Made by a program: the position numbers and the translations under genes. This document shows positions 1 through 7,865 of a DNA stretch of 62,606 nucleotides, one piece after another. Each line of letters starts with the position of its first letter. Position 1 is the first letter of the stretch. The notes below the pieces were generated by a model. The model did no database searches and had not been told where the DNA came from. It saw only the letters and a program-made list of their open reading frames with translations. This DNA is from Sporocytophaga sp. (lineage in GTDB: Bacteria; Bacteroidota; Bacteroidia; Cytophagales; Cytophagaceae), in the NCBI RefSeq assembly GCF_017745095.1, contig NZ_JAGHZZ010000026.1:1-62606 (forward strand), written 5' to 3'.

Positions 1-1
1 G

Positions 2-70
2 GCTGTAACTGAAAGTTCAAAAAGGAAACTAAAAGAGTTAATACCCAAAATTGAAACATTTATCAATTAG
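2..70 (+). CDS. C-terminal end of a gene running in from the left
   Basis: An open frame enters from the window edge and ends at TAG (68-70), giving 22 residues ending in IETFIN. It is Lys- and Glu-rich and in frame from the first complete codon. A convincing intrinsic terminator lies about 100 bases downstream, which supports a real gene end. Too little is present to name a product, and a chance open frame of this length cannot be excluded. Confidence 0.35.
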   Translation, partial: AVTESSKRKLKELIPKIETFIN

Positions 71-171
71 CTAGTAGTGCATCTCTTCTGGCGCAAGTCT
101 GTGACTAGTGCCTATAAATGAAGTCCAGTTTATAAACTGACGGAAACTCCAAAATAAAGATCCATAGTAAG

Positions 172-207
172 AAGGTGTCAGAGTTTAAAGACTGGCACCT
201 TTTTTTA
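172..207 (+). terminator. Rho-independent terminator
   Basis: Ten-base arms AAGGTGTCAG (172-181) and CTGGCACCTT (192-201), with one G-T pair, enclose a ten-base loop and run into a T-rich tract. It is placed to end the gene that enters at the left edge. Confidence 0.75.
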
Positions 208-221
208 TTTGATTCTGCGCT

Positions 222-263
222 GCAACTCCCACAATCTTTCCACGCAACTCCCACAATCTTTCC
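222..263. repeat. Two-copy 20-bp direct repeat
   Basis: A 20-base unit beginning GCAACTCCCACA occurs at 222-241 and again, identically, at 244-263, so the period is 22 bases. It lies in the non-coding stretch 71-401, between the terminator and the transposase remnant. Apart from this repeat and the terminator, that stretch shows nothing gene-like. It could be the edge of a mobile element. Confidence 0.85.
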
Positions 264-401
264 GCAATTAACACTTCGATACAACGAAGTCGATGAAAAT
301 TAAAAGGTTGAAAGAGAAAGGAAAGCAAAGCGTATGGAAGTCGTTTTTTAAGCAAGAGATTTTAAAAAGTATAAGAAAAAAAGTATCTGAAAGAAGTGAA
401 C

Positions 402-664
402 TTAACACTTCGGACAGGTACTTTTTCTGTTTTGTTCAAGTCTTGCAGCTTTAGCTTGTCTGGTTTGTTCGGAAAAGTCTATATCGGAAAGTTTTTGAGT
501 ATAGGCTTCTATAGGAGTAAGTCCATTGAGGGCATAATGAGGTCTGAAAAGATTATAGTCTTCAATGGATTTTATAATGCAGCCAAAGAGTTCTTTGAAA
601 GATTGTGGCAGGTTATGTCTGATATAACGCTTCATGATTTTGTTGATGGCTTCTGGGGTGGATC
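402..664 (-). pseudogene. IS3-family transposase, C-terminal remnant
   Basis: The minus-strand frame gives about 87 residues with the end of an rve (DDE integrase) core: YNLFRPHYALNGLTPIEAY, the usual C-terminal block of IS3/IS150-type transposases, then a basic tail ending in a CPKC motif. An ATG at 635 opens a 77-residue frame, but homology-like sequence (STPEAINKI) continues upstream until an in-frame TGA near 665. The catalytic D,D and most of the protein are missing, so this is a dead fragment. The plus-strand sequence just beyond the break reads as an unrelated RHS-like remnant, so the element was cut at that point. Confidence 0.75.
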
Positions 665-897
665 AAGGGGTGTGAATCCGGTACTCTTGATGTAACAAGA
701 GATGTGAGTAAAGATGCTAATCAGGATGCACTAATAGGTAAGGATGGGGTTCATAAAATGTGTGTAAGGATGCTTATAGTTATAATCTTCATTATTTTGA
801 CGAGATTAAAAGCCCACTCGATGTAACTGATAATTCAATCGCACATTTTATGTGTCCTTGTAATTATTGGAATATATATCATATCATTTTGCTTTAA
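661..897 (+). pseudogene. RHS/YD-repeat-like protein, frameshifted remnant
   Basis: Reading from about 661 in the frame of GAA at 674 gives SGTLDVTRDVSKDANQDAL and on to HKMC. Around 763-768 the frame moves by one base and continues as DAYSYNLHYFDEIKSPLD to TAA at 895-897. The DAYSY.L.YF block resembles the core motif found near the end of Bacteroidota RHS repeats. No complete frame covers it and no start is seen. The left boundary coincides with the truncated transposase, so this looks like debris joined by an insertion or deletion. The family call rests on one short motif. Confidence 0.5.
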
Positions 898-900
898 TTA

Positions 901-1526
901 CTAAAATTTGATTCCGAAAATATTCAACCTTTGCGATTTATTAAGCTGCTTGAAGTATTTATGGATCATTTCTTCAAGATGTTGAGAGTTCTTGACGTCA
1001 CTGTCAATTTTGATTGTAATAAAATTTAAAGCCATTCTGACTCGCTCCCTTGTTTTTGCTGTGTCGTTTTTATCAACATTCTCCATGTAAGCCCTGACAT
1101 GTTCATCGAATAAATCTTCATAGTAAGTATGGTTGCGACCTTTTAATCGATCTATTATGTTGTAGATATTATGGATTTCTCCAAAAGCAACAGGATTATT
1201 AAGGATTTTGTATAGGTCAGTTTTTTTATGGTGTCAAAGGTGTGCCTTGAGAAAAAACAATCATTGAATCTTTCATTTCTTAAATCTTCATAAAAGTCAT
1301 GTCTTTGTCCTTTGTTTAAGGCGTCCAGACCTTTTTTATAGATTTTATATAATTTTGATATTTCCTGTCGGTAAATTTTTCCTGTGCTTGCTTGGTGCAC
1401 TATATCAGAAAGAATTATTTTCCTGATATTACTAATTTCAAGTTTCTTTATAAAATAGTCAAAGATAACTTTTAGTATGATAGCTATCAATGCACCTATA
1501 AATCCTGTTAGAACTTTTTCAGCCAT
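901..1526 (-). pseudogene. Membrane-anchored protein split by a -1 frameshift at A7
   Basis: The first frame starts at ATG 1526 and encodes a short N-terminal membrane segment (FIGALIAIILKVIFDYFI, about residues 8-25) and a charged helical domain. It runs into LEKSIISTT and a stop at 1155. The sequence after TIKK is replaced in the -1 frame by TDLYKILNNPVAFGEIHNIY, which continues without a stop through MENVDKNDTAKT to the stop at 901. The join falls on a run of seven A's on the minus strand (T7 at 1221-1227) in the setting ATA AAA AAA CTG. Fused, the product is about 208 residues. Either one A was lost (mutation or sequencing error) or the run is a slippery site. Family not recognised. Confidence 0.6.
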
Positions 1527-1791
1527 GAAGAAAAGTATGTTATTTTGTAACTACAATTAGTAAGTTTATGCAATTACTGTTTCTGTAATTTAAATCGAGG
1601 CTAGGGAAATTATTGAAATTACCAGTGCTAAAGAAATAAAAGATAAAGGTAACTGTATCACTGGAGAACACTTCAAGTATCGTCTATATTACTTTACTCT
1701 TTTTATGATAACAACCCTCTTCTGAATTCGACAGTTATTGAATTATAGCTTGTCTTAAATGTTTTAAAGCTTGAGATAATAGAACTGAATT

Positions 1792-2874
1792 TTATCTGAC
1801 AATCAAATATTCCTGATGCCTACCTTTTTCTGTTACTATTTCCACTATATATGTACCGGGTTTTAATTCTTTCGTAGATATTGAATTCAAATTGCTACTG
1901 CTATCCATTTGTTTAAGAAGGCTCCCATTTAAATCATAAATGCTGGTTGAATAGCTGCTTGTTTTATTGTTTGAATTATCAATGTTTACATTTACTGTCT
2001 CTCCTGCTACAACAGGATTAGGATAGATTAAAGGAATATTGCTATTACCACTTAAATCAACAAAAATCGTCTTCAAATCTTCATGTTGCCCATCGTTATC
2101 AAATTGAATAAGTTTGATATAACAGGAGGAATTTACGGGTAAAGAATATATGTATTCGGTAATTCCGGTAGTATTATTCTTTCCTTCTTGAAATCCAATT
2201 AACTGGAAATTTATGCCATCCTCACTTTTATATATTTCAAAGCCAGCATTGTTTTTCTCAGCTATAGTTTTCCACTTAAGATTTATGTGTGAAGATTCTA
2301 TTGTATAAGAAATGCCAGTTAACTTCACTGGTGCTACAAATACTGTGAAATCTGTAATCAGAGGATTAACATTACCTGTTGTTTCGAATGGTGTATGACC
2401 TAAAAATCCGGATCCGTCTATATAACCAAGGTTCTGAAAAGTACCGTAGGAGGTAAGTGTACCATTGACTACTACACCATTACTGTAATTAGTAAAGCTA
2501 TTTGAAGTAGTTATCTGGGCAATTGCTCCTACATTGATATTACCTGACTGTACATTGAGGTTATTAGCTATAACCTGGCCATTTTGTAAGTCAAATAAGC
2601 CTCCCTGAATAGTAATTGTACTGCCCTGTAAGGATTGTCCGTTTTCAATGGAAATACTGCCACCAGTCTTTACTGTTAAGTTTGTAAAAGACAAATTGTT
2701 GTTTACTGTTACGTTGTCGGTTTCCGATGGTAAGCAGCTACAGGAAGGCCCTCCAGGGGTTGTCGACCAATTGCCTGGATCATCCCACGATCCATCATTA
2801 CGACTATAAAGGTTAGCTGAAAAACTAAAATGGCAGCTGGTGTAAAGTAAGGTGAAAAGAAAAAATTTTTTCAT
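1792..2874 (-). CDS. Secreted surface protein with T9SS type-A sorting domain
   Basis: About 360 residues when started at MKKFFLF (ATG 2872-2874), which places a normal signal peptide (MKKFFLFTLLYTSCHFSFSA) at the N-terminus; an ATG 24 bases upstream would only add a poor leader. The mature N-terminus carries a W-x-DPGNWS motif with a Cys pair, then Gly/Asn/Thr-rich beta repeats (SISIENGQSLQGSTITI), a fibronectin-like middle region, and a C-terminal sorting domain opening with IYPNPV and ending GTYIVEIVTEKG. This is the layout of Bacteroidota T9SS cargo; the function is probably adhesive or structural but unproven. It is flanked on both sides by decayed genes and by AT-rich spacers. Confidence 0.8.
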   Translation of the reverse strand: MKKFFLFTLLYTSCHFSFSANLYSRNDGSWDDPGNWSTTPGGPSCSCLPSETDNVTVNNNLSFTNLTVKTGGSISIENGQSLQGSTITIQGGLFDLQNGQVIANNLNVQSGNINVGAIAQITTSNSFTNYSNGVVVNGTLTSYGTFQNLGYIDGSGFLGHTPFETTGNVNPLITDFTVFVAPVKLTGISYTIESSHINLKWKTIAEKNNAGFEIYKSEDGINFQLIGFQEGKNNTTGITEYIYSLPVNSSCYIKLIQFDNDGQHEDLKTIFVDLSGNSNIPLIYPNPVVAGETVNVNIDNSNNKTSSYSTSIYDLNGSLLKQMDSSSNLNSISTKELKPGTYIVEIVTEKGRHQEYLIVR

Positions 2875-2961
2875 TATAATTAATTGTACGAACGGCAAAG
2901 TTAACCTTATAAAACGATTTTTACAATCGATAAATCAGCAATTCTACTCTTAAATGTTAAA

Positions 2962-4257
2962 TCATTGGTACTTATAATTATTCCCCAGGAAATACCACAA
3001 TTCTTGAGATGTTCCGGAGAATATAAAGTTTTTAGTAACCTTATTGTAATTTTTAGGATCTATACAAATAGGAGAGGAAAGCGGTAAACTTCCCATAGTT
3101 TTAAAAGAACTTGAATTATATAATAATAAAAAGATAAAACAGAGACGACAGATTGGTGGAGCATTGACATATCCTTCTATAGTTCTTTTACATAACATAC
3201 TGGCAGCAGTGTTTTTATGATTATATTCCTGGAATGAAAGTAAGTTATATTTTGATTGCAATGTTTTGCTGCTATTCCAGTTGAGTACGAATTTTAATGC
3301 CATTTCATTTTTCTGTAATAGTAGACAGGCGTGGGAATGTCTCGAAATATGGAAATGTACTTTCTTCGAAACACCTGCTTTAGTAAACCAAACTTCAAGT
3401 TTTTTGTATTGAGTGTACTTCAGTCCTTGAAAAACTTTCTGAGTTTGATCTTCTGGTTTTTCACCTAATAGTTTTACTGCACTTTCTGAAAGGGGAGTAG
3501 TTTCTGATTCTTTGGTTTTCTTTTGTCGGTATCTTAAAATCCATCCTGTGGCATCGGAGACTTGAACTTCTGACCATTTTAATTCTTCACAATCCGAAAA
3601 TCTTAATCCTGTTAAATAACAGAATAAAAATGCCCGTTTTAAAACAGGTACAGAGCAATCAGTTTTAGCCAATAAAGTAATTTCTTCCTCGGTTAAAAAC
3701 TCTCAATGTGGGGCATTGTATTTAATACTCTTCACAAGAGTTGCTGGATCATCAGATATTAATTTTTCTCTGTATGCTTGATGGACTGAATGTTTAATTA
3801 TATCAAAATAAGATGCGGAACTGTTTTGTGAAACTTGCGAACGAAAATGTTCCTTTATATCATCAAGTATAGATACTGTTAAGTTTTTTAAAAGTATGTG
3901 GTCCCTATCTTCAAAAAAGCTTTTTAAATGTTTTAAGGCACTACGCCATGCATCGTAGTTAATATTGGACTTTCGTCTCTTTTCTGTTAGTTCTTCAAAC
4001 CAATTGAGAAGTGTGATATCTTTCTTAATGTATTTTTGACCAAAGGTGCCATTGATAATTTGTTCCTGGATAGTTATTCTGATCTTCTCTGCGGTTAAAC
4101 GTGTTTTTTCGTTTAACTGTCTAACTTCCGCTGAAGTAGGTTTTTCCAGGTAAAGTTCAAGGCTCTTATGTTTATTCTTACCATTGTGATAAATATCCAG
4201 ATAAAGACTTTGTCTACCATCCTTAAGTTCCTTCATTCTTAGTTTTACGCTGCTCAT
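2962..4257 (-). pseudogene. Tyrosine site-specific integrase interrupted by one TGA codon
   Basis: Residues 1-184 (ATG 4257) have the arm-binding start typical of Bacteroidota integrases (DGRQSLYLDIYHNGK) and a SAM-like core-binding domain. An in-frame TGA at 3703-3705 follows NAPH, and the same frame resumes immediately as EFLTEEEITLLAKTDC and on into the catalytic domain. Visible catalytic residues are the first Arg in YLTGLRFSD, and His and Arg in HISRHSH. The third box reads LNWNSSKTLQSKYN where LGH..-..TTQ.YA is usual, so His is replaced and the Tyr context is weak. The tail after IEGY looks like read-through. Either broken by a point mutation or sequencing error, or the TGA is suppressed. 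The excisionase-like gene just upstream fits a mobile-element end. Confidence 0.8.
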
Positions 4258-4275
4258 GTACTCTAAACTCTTTAA

Positions 4276-4632
4276 TTAAATGCAGTTAAAATAATTATCG
4301 ATATCAGATCTGCGGATGATTACTCTCTTTCCAAATTTTCCGCTCTTTAGTTTTCCCTGTTTTATTAATGAACTGATTGTCCATCTGCTTGCTCCAATAA
4401 GTGAAGATGCTTCTTTTATACTCAGGAAGTCTTTTGCATGTATCTCCAATATGGGCTTTACGATAGTGGAAGATGTTTCTTTGTTGGATAATGCAACTTT
4501 TTCTTCTTTCTTTTTTTGCTTATAAAGCTTCTTTGCACAATTATCAGAACAACATTGAGTAACTGTAGTCTTTGCAATAAACTCTTTATTGCAGTTCTGA
4601 CAGATTCTTGTTATTCTGATATTCGAACTCAT
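4276..4632 (-). CDS. Zinc-finger plus helix-turn-helix excisionase-like protein
   Basis: 118 residues. An N-terminal Cys cluster (CQNCNKEF, then CCSDNCAKKL) looks like a small zinc ribbon. A Lys-rich linker follows, and residues 68-116 form a MerR/Xis-type winged helix (LSIKEASSLIGASRWTISSL, then KFGKRVIIRRSDID), the HTH_17 pattern found in excisionases and conjugative-element regulators. It sits 18 bases upstream of the integrase frame on the same strand, the usual xis-int order. Expected role: directing the integrase toward excision or controlling its expression. Intact, although its partner is interrupted. Four TTGTA boxes lie just ahead of its start. Confidence 0.75.
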   Translation of the reverse strand: MSSNIRITRICQNCNKEFIAKTTVTQCCSDNCAKKLYKQKKKEEKVALSNKETSSTIVKPILEIHAKDFLSIKEASSLIGASRWTISSLIKQGKLKSGKFGKRVIIRRSDIDNYFNCI

Positions 4633-4633
4633 A

Positions 4634-4686
4634 TTGTAACTCGTGTAGGTTGTTGTAGCTTATTGTAGCTACATGTTGTTGTATGT
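4634..4686. promoter_or_regulatory. Cluster of TTGTA boxes upstream of the excisionase-like gene
   Basis: TTGTA occurs at 4634, 4653, 4663 and 4679. The middle two share TTGTAGCT and are exactly ten bases apart, about one helical turn, and the last is TTGTATGT. The cluster covers the likely promoter region of the HTH gene starting at 4632. This spacing suits binding sites for that protein or for the integrase arm domain, but binding is inferred. Confidence 0.35.
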
Positions 4687-4786
4687 AGAATAATTTCGCC
4701 CTACAAAAATAAAAAAGTCCAGGCTTGTTTCAAACCTAGACAAAAGCTAGAAAAACTAGTATAACAAGCGAAAATATGAGAAAACA

Positions 4787-4829
4787 AAGGTCAATAAAGA
4801 AGAGGTAAGTGTTTCTTTTATTTGACCTT
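4787..4829 (-). terminator. Hairpin downstream of mnmE
   Basis: Arms AAGGTCAA (4787-4794) and TTGACCTT (4822-4829) enclose an AT-rich loop. Read on the minus strand the second arm is followed by a T-rich stretch (TTTGTTTTC). It lies about 20 bases past the mnmE stop, so it probably ends that transcript. It could also be part of an attachment site, given the integrase next door. Confidence 0.45.
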
Positions 4830-4849
4830 AGTTGTTTTTGTTTGGGTGC

Positions 4850-6232
4850 CTACTTTCCGATACAGAACTTACTAAAAATATTCCCGAGTAAATCGTCAGT
4901 AGTTATCTCGCCAGTGATTTCACCAAGATAAATCAGAGAGCTTCGGATATCTTGAGCAAGCAGTTCACCTGATATACCGTCATCAAGCGCTTCAAGAGCG
5001 GCTTTTAATGAATCTCTGGATTTGATAAGGCTTTCATAGTGTCGAACATTGGTGACAATAACATTACCTGTTTTAAAGTTGGCAAAGTTTACCATTTCCA
5101 CAAGGTTGGCTTTCAGTTCTTCAATGCCAACCTTCATAGCAGCTGAAATAAAGATGATACCATCAAAGTTTCTGAACTCAATGATATTGGACTTGTCCTT
5201 ATCTATTTTGTTCCCGACAACTACGAGAGGGATATTGTAGCTCTTTAATTCGAGAAGGTTTTCTTTAAGCTCTTTTTCAGAAGTTGAATTAACATCAAAC
5301 ATGTAAATGATGAGGCTAGCCTGTTTCATCTTTTGTTTGGTGCGTTCAATACCAATAGATTCAATTTTGTCAGAGGAATCCCTTAGTCCAGCCGTATCAA
5401 TAAAGCGGAAACGAATTCCTTCCAGAACCATTTCATCTTCAATAAAGTCACGTGTAGTACCAGGTATTTCAGAGACTATTGCTCTTTCTTCATTGAGTAA
5501 TACATTAAGAAGAGTAGATTTACCGGCATTAGGTTTTCCTGCGATAACGGTCGGCACACCATTTTTGATAACATTTCCTACATCAAAAGAGCTGATCAGA
5601 TGATCAATTACTCTTTTAATTTCATAAATAAGATTCTTTAATTGAGACCTGTCGGCAAACTCTACATCCTCTTCACTGAAATCAAGTTCCAATTCTATCA
5701 GGGATGCAAAGTTGATGAGCTGTTCTCTCAATTTTTTTATTTCCAGAGAAAAACCACCTCTCATCTGATTCATAGCTGCCTGGTGGGCAGCTTCTGTTTC
5801 AGAATAAATAAGATCTGCTATTGCTTCTGCTTGAGCCAGGTCGAAACGACCATTTAAAAAAGCTCTTTTAGTAAATTCACCTGGTTTGGCAAGTCTTACA
5901 CCTTTTCTGATCAGCAGTTGAAGGAGTTGTTTGACTATATATTCCGAACCATGGCAGGAAATTTCAATGACATCCTCTCTAGTAAAAGAGTTTGGACCTT
6001 TAAAAAGAGAAACAACTACTTCATCTAAAATTTTCTCTCCATCACGGATAGTTCCGAAATGAATAGTGTGAGATGCAGCAGTTGTTAAATCTTTACCTTT
6101 AAATATCTTATGTGTCACAGGAATGGCTTCTTTGCCTGATATCCTGATTACCGCAATGGCCCCTACACCTGAAGCGGTTGCAAGAGCGGCAATTGTGTCT
6201 TCACTTTCTATGTTACTACTATGAGGTTCCAC
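4850..6232 (-). CDS. mnmE: tRNA uridine-5-carboxymethylaminomethyl(34) synthesis GTPase MnmE
   Basis: 460 residues, normal length. With MnmG it modifies wobble U34 of tRNAs. The N-terminal folate-binding domain (GVGAIAVIRISG) is followed by a helical domain that holds an inserted G domain: Walker A AGKPNAGKST (231-240), G2 PGTTRD, G3 DTAG (279-282), G4 NKID (342-345). It ends in the conserved FCIGK, whose Cys is required for the reaction. The start follows ten bases after the thioredoxin-like gene, so the two are likely co-transcribed. The 3' end of mnmE/thdF is the integration site of SGI1-type islands in gamma-proteobacteria, and a degenerate integrase lies just beyond it here. Confidence 0.97.
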   Translation of the reverse strand: MEPHSSNIESEDTIAALATASGVGAIAVIRISGKEAIPVTHKIFKGKDLTTAASHTIHFGTIRDGEKILDEVVVSLFKGPNSFTREDVIEISCHGSEYIVKQLLQLLIRKGVRLAKPGEFTKRAFLNGRFDLAQAEAIADLIYSETEAAHQAAMNQMRGGFSLEIKKLREQLINFASLIELELDFSEEDVEFADRSQLKNLIYEIKRVIDHLISSFDVGNVIKNGVPTVIAGKPNAGKSTLLNVLLNEERAIVSEIPGTTRDFIEDEMVLEGIRFRFIDTAGLRDSSDKIESIGIERTKQKMKQASLIIYMFDVNSTSEKELKENLLELKSYNIPLVVVGNKIDKDKSNIIEFRNFDGIIFISAAMKVGIEELKANLVEMVNFANFKTGNVIVTNVRHYESLIKSRDSLKAALEALDDGISGELLAQDIRSSLIYLGEITGEITTDDLLGNIFSKFCIGK

Positions 6233-6242
6233 TTAAAAGGGG

Positions 6243-6797
6243 TTAGTTGGCATCGGGACTATAAGATTGCTGAAATTGCTCCCAGGTTTTTGTCTTATAG
6301 TGTTCCTCTCCGTAATAATGTAAAATTTTATCCAAAATATCAACATCCAAATAACCCGGAACAGGGGAAAGGAGGTTTTCCTTACTATCCAGATATACCG
6401 TAGTAGGGTAACCGGTTGCATTAAAGATACTTCTGGCAAGATCTTTTTCAGAAATATCTTTTCCTTTGTATTTAATCATTTTGCCACTTTCTGCATTCAG
6501 TTTTACAGCATAATATTTTTTATTCAGATACCCGGCAATTCTAGGATCGTTCAATGTGGCTTGATCCATTTTTTTGCACCATCCGCACCAGTCAGTATAA
6601 ACATCTATAAATATTTTCCTTGGTTTTTTAGCATTCCGTTTAATCGCTTCATCATAACTAAGCCATTTAACCTCCTCATTTTTCCCCGGTTGCTCTGATG
6701 AAATGGTGATCGCTTTATCAGTTGGTTTATGGAGAATAGTGAATCCTGTAAGGAAAGCGCTAATGGAAAGTGCAGAAATTATTAATACTTTTTTCAT
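6243..6797 (-). CDS. Exported thioredoxin-fold protein (CGWC)
   Basis: 184 residues. A signal peptide or N-terminal anchor (VLIISALSISAFLTGF) is followed by a thioredoxin-like domain with the redox motif WCGWCKK (Cys71, Cys74) and the cis-Pro region TGYPTTVYLD. The DVYTDWCGWC context matches the DUF255/thioredoxin_7 group of periplasmic disulfide reductases or chaperone-like thioredoxins in Bacteroidota. It probably acts in the periplasm on disulfides; the substrate is unknown. It is the first gene of a two-gene unit with mnmE (10-base gap), an association without an obvious functional reason. Confidence 0.85.
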   Translation of the reverse strand: MKKVLIISALSISAFLTGFTILHKPTDKAITISSEQPGKNEEVKWLSYDEAIKRNAKKPRKIFIDVYTDWCGWCKKMDQATLNDPRIAGYLNKKYYAVKLNAESGKMIKYKGKDISEKDLARSIFNATGYPTTVYLDSKENLLSPVPGYLDVDILDKILHYYGEEHYKTKTWEQFQQSYSPDAN

Positions 6798-6908
6798 CTT
6801 GATATATTTAGAAAAAACTCTTTAGGTAACCGAAATATTAAGAATTTAGTTTTAGTTAACCAGGTTAAAATCCTATTTGTCAGTATTATTACTGGTTTTA
6901 TTGAAATT

Positions 6909-7808
6909 CTAAACTTTGCTTTCCTCAATGATCATTCCAGTTTTGTCCGCTTCGTTTTTTTTTCTTAGAATCCCATATCTAGGAGAAAAGATAAAGGCAA
7001 GGACAAAAATTAAACCTGTCATTGTAGCCATTGCACCTGCAATAGATCCGTCAATTTGAGAGGCAAGAAGATAACCTAAAACCGAGCTAAGAATTCCGAA
7101 TACTGCTGCCAAAACTAGCATTAATTCAAAACGATCTGTAAGAAGATAAGCCGTGGCTGCGGGAACAATCAAAAAAGCTACAACCAGAATTGCCCCCACC
7201 GATTCAAAGCTGGCTACTGTTGCCAAGGAAACCATGCTCATAAGGATATAATGCCACAATGCAGTGCTAAAACCAATAGCTGCTGCATAGGAGGGATCAA
7301 AAGTGGTGACGAGCAATTCTTTATATGACGTAAAAATCATAATTAGTACCAGCACAAGTATGCTTCCCATAATCCAGATTGCCTGCGGACCGAGGTTTGT
7401 GCCTGTATCTGTGATCCAAACATTTAAAGGTACGTAGGCTATTTCTCCATATAAGACACATTCCTGATCAATATCAACTTTATTGGCAAAAACAGAGATC
7501 AGAATTACTCCCAAAGCGAACAGCCAGGTAAAAGTTACACCTATCGAGGCATCTTCTTGGAGCCTGGCTTTTTTGTGAAGGAATTCTATAAGAAAAGTAG
7601 TAAGAATGCCGAGAATCCCAGCACCTAAAAGCATTGGTATAGTCTGTCTGGATCCGGAAATTAGAAATGCGAGAACAATTCCTGGAAGTACGGCATGAGA
7701 AATGGCATCACCCACCATGGCCATTCTCCTCAATATCAGATAACAACCCAGTAGACTGCATGTTACTGCAACGAGAGCGCCTGTAAGTATAATCCAAAAT
7801 GAAGACAT
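6909..7808 (-). CDS. Metal ABC transporter permease (ABC-3 family), second subunit
   Basis: 299 residues, about eight hydrophobic segments, starting MSSFWIILTGALVAVTCSLL and containing the ABC-3 signature LILRRMAMVGDAISHAVLPG, near-identical to a block in the neighbouring permease. The family (ZnuB/MntC/TroC) forms the membrane channel for Zn, Mn or Fe import. It is last in a five-gene operon with regulator, binding protein, ATPase and a longer permease, so the pore is probably a heterodimer of the two permeases. The short charged C-terminal tail has no extra domain. Confidence 0.92.
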   Translation of the reverse strand: MSSFWIILTGALVAVTCSLLGCYLILRRMAMVGDAISHAVLPGIVLAFLISGSRQTIPMLLGAGILGILTTFLIEFLHKKARLQEDASIGVTFTWLFALGVILISVFANKVDIDQECVLYGEIAYVPLNVWITDTGTNLGPQAIWIMGSILVLVLIMIFTSYKELLVTTFDPSYAAAIGFSTALWHYILMSMVSLATVASFESVGAILVVAFLIVPAATAYLLTDRFELMLVLAAVFGILSSVLGYLLASQIDGSIAGAMATMTGLIFVLAFIFSPRYGILRKKNEADKTGMIIEESKV

Positions 7809-7865
7809 GTTTTTCTGCTACTTGATTTTTATTTTTTATAATTTCAATGAAAACCCCAATAGACT

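Noticed and set aside
396-695. 99-residue plus-strand open frame
   Set aside because: It is the complement of the transposase remnant, which has clear family motifs; the plus-strand product has none.
4316-4525. 69-residue plus-strand frame inside the excisionase-like gene
   Set aside because: Antisense to a gene with Cys and HTH motifs; no features of its own.
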